Assembly: GCA_964483155.1 (NCBI GenBank)
Contig: CAZAAC010000091.1
Span: forward strand, 1-6,871
Source of the DNA: JAAYYM01 sp964483155
GTDB lineage: Bacteria; Bacillota; Clostridia; Lachnospirales; Lachnospiraceae
Reading direction: 5' to 3'
DNA: 6,871 bases
The position numbers and the translations under genes are program-made. Of the stretch, positions 6,794 through 6,871 are shown one piece after another; the first letter of the stretch is position 1; every line of letters starts with the position of its first letter. The notes beneath the pieces were generated by a model that had not been told where the DNA came from, did not search any database, and saw nothing but the letters and a program-made list of their open reading frames with translations.

Positions 6794-6800
6794 AATTGAA

Positions 6801-6869
6801 ATGAGTAGGTACGAAGAAAGAACGTCTGTGATTTTCTCACAAACGTTCTTTTTTTTATCGAATAAACAT
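6801..6869 (+). CDS. Possible leader peptide or gene start, open at the window edge
   Basis: An ATG with a perfect ribosome binding site opens a frame of 23 codons, beginning MSRYEERTSVIFSQTFFFLS, that is still open when the window ends. An intrinsic terminator lies inside it, and the Phe-rich part is simply the terminator's T run read as codons. A normal gene would rarely carry such a hairpin in its first 20 codons. The likeliest reading is a short leader peptide whose translation controls readthrough into a gene just beyond the window. It could also be a decayed gene start. I recognise no protein family. Confidence 0.35.
   Translation, partial: MSRYEERTSVIFSQTFFFLSNKH
6818..6856 (+). terminator. 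Intrinsic terminator or attenuator hairpin
   Basis: A 14-base left arm (6818-6831, starting AAGAACGT) pairs with a 14-base right arm (6837-6850, ending ACGTTCTT). Thirteen pairs form, with one C-A mismatch (6826/6842) and a TTTTC loop. Eight T residues run from 6849 to 6856. On the + strand this is a textbook Rho-independent terminator. The first T residues of the run also pair with A residues before the left arm. On the minus strand the bases after the stem are less T-rich, so it may work weakly in both directions. It lies inside the short open frame that starts at 6801, hence the attenuator interpretation. Confidence 0.8.
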
Positions 6870-6871
6870 TT

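Noticed and set aside
6265..6804. Plus-strand 179-residue frame with a hydrophobic start
   Set aside because: It lies antisense to the zinc-ribbon N-terminal half and its promoter, has no ribosome binding site, and has no recognisable family. The opposite strand has the CxxC pairs, ribosome binding site and promoter.

Overview
The window looks like part of the chromosome of a low-GC Gram-positive bacterium, most likely a clostridial Firmicute and plausibly a Lachnospiraceae-type gut organism. This rests on AT-rich coding sequence (by eye about two-thirds A+T), strong AGGAGG-type ribosome binding sites, sigma-A-like promoters, a YesM/YesN-type two-component pair beside CUT1 sugar permeases, and a zinc-ribbon membrane protein of a kind I associate with Lachnospiraceae. 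The species assignment is inference.

Bases 1-5736 form a carbohydrate-uptake and degradation block, all on the + strand. It opens with a MalF-type permease cut by the left edge of the window. A MalG-type permease (859-1704) follows, with its ribosome binding site overlapping the upstream stop codon. After a 113-base gap holding a good promoter come a membrane histidine kinase of the YesM/LytS class (1818-3632), a compact AraC-type response regulator (3632-4378) and a family GH30 glycosidase (4375-5736 or slightly shorter). The last three reading frames overlap by one to four bases, so they are almost certainly one transcript with coupled translation. No solute-binding protein or ATPase is visible. 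The binding protein is probably just upstream, and the ATPase is probably a shared MsmX/UgpC-type protein encoded elsewhere. The simplest model is that the kinase senses an external sugar or stress at the membrane, the regulator activates the transporter and GH30 genes, the permeases import an oligosaccharide, and the GH30 enzyme, which has no signal peptide, cleaves it in the cytoplasm.

Bases 5737-6871 are a different unit. An 87-base gap separates the glycosidase from a convergent minus-strand gene (5824-6639) for a zinc-ribbon, single-pass membrane protein. This protein has an uncharacterised cytosolic domain and an extracellular-facing tail rich in Asp, Ser, Trp and Tyr that contains 18-base tandem repeats. 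It has its own well-formed promoter (6683-6711). Its base composition looks richer in G+C than the sugar block.

The right edge (6788-6871) holds a strong ribosome binding site, an ATG and a short open frame, and a strong intrinsic terminator lies inside that frame. This arrangement resembles a leader-peptide/attenuator ahead of a gene outside the window, and it is the least explained element here. I saw no RNA genes, CRISPR arrays, insertion sequences, attachment sites or origins.
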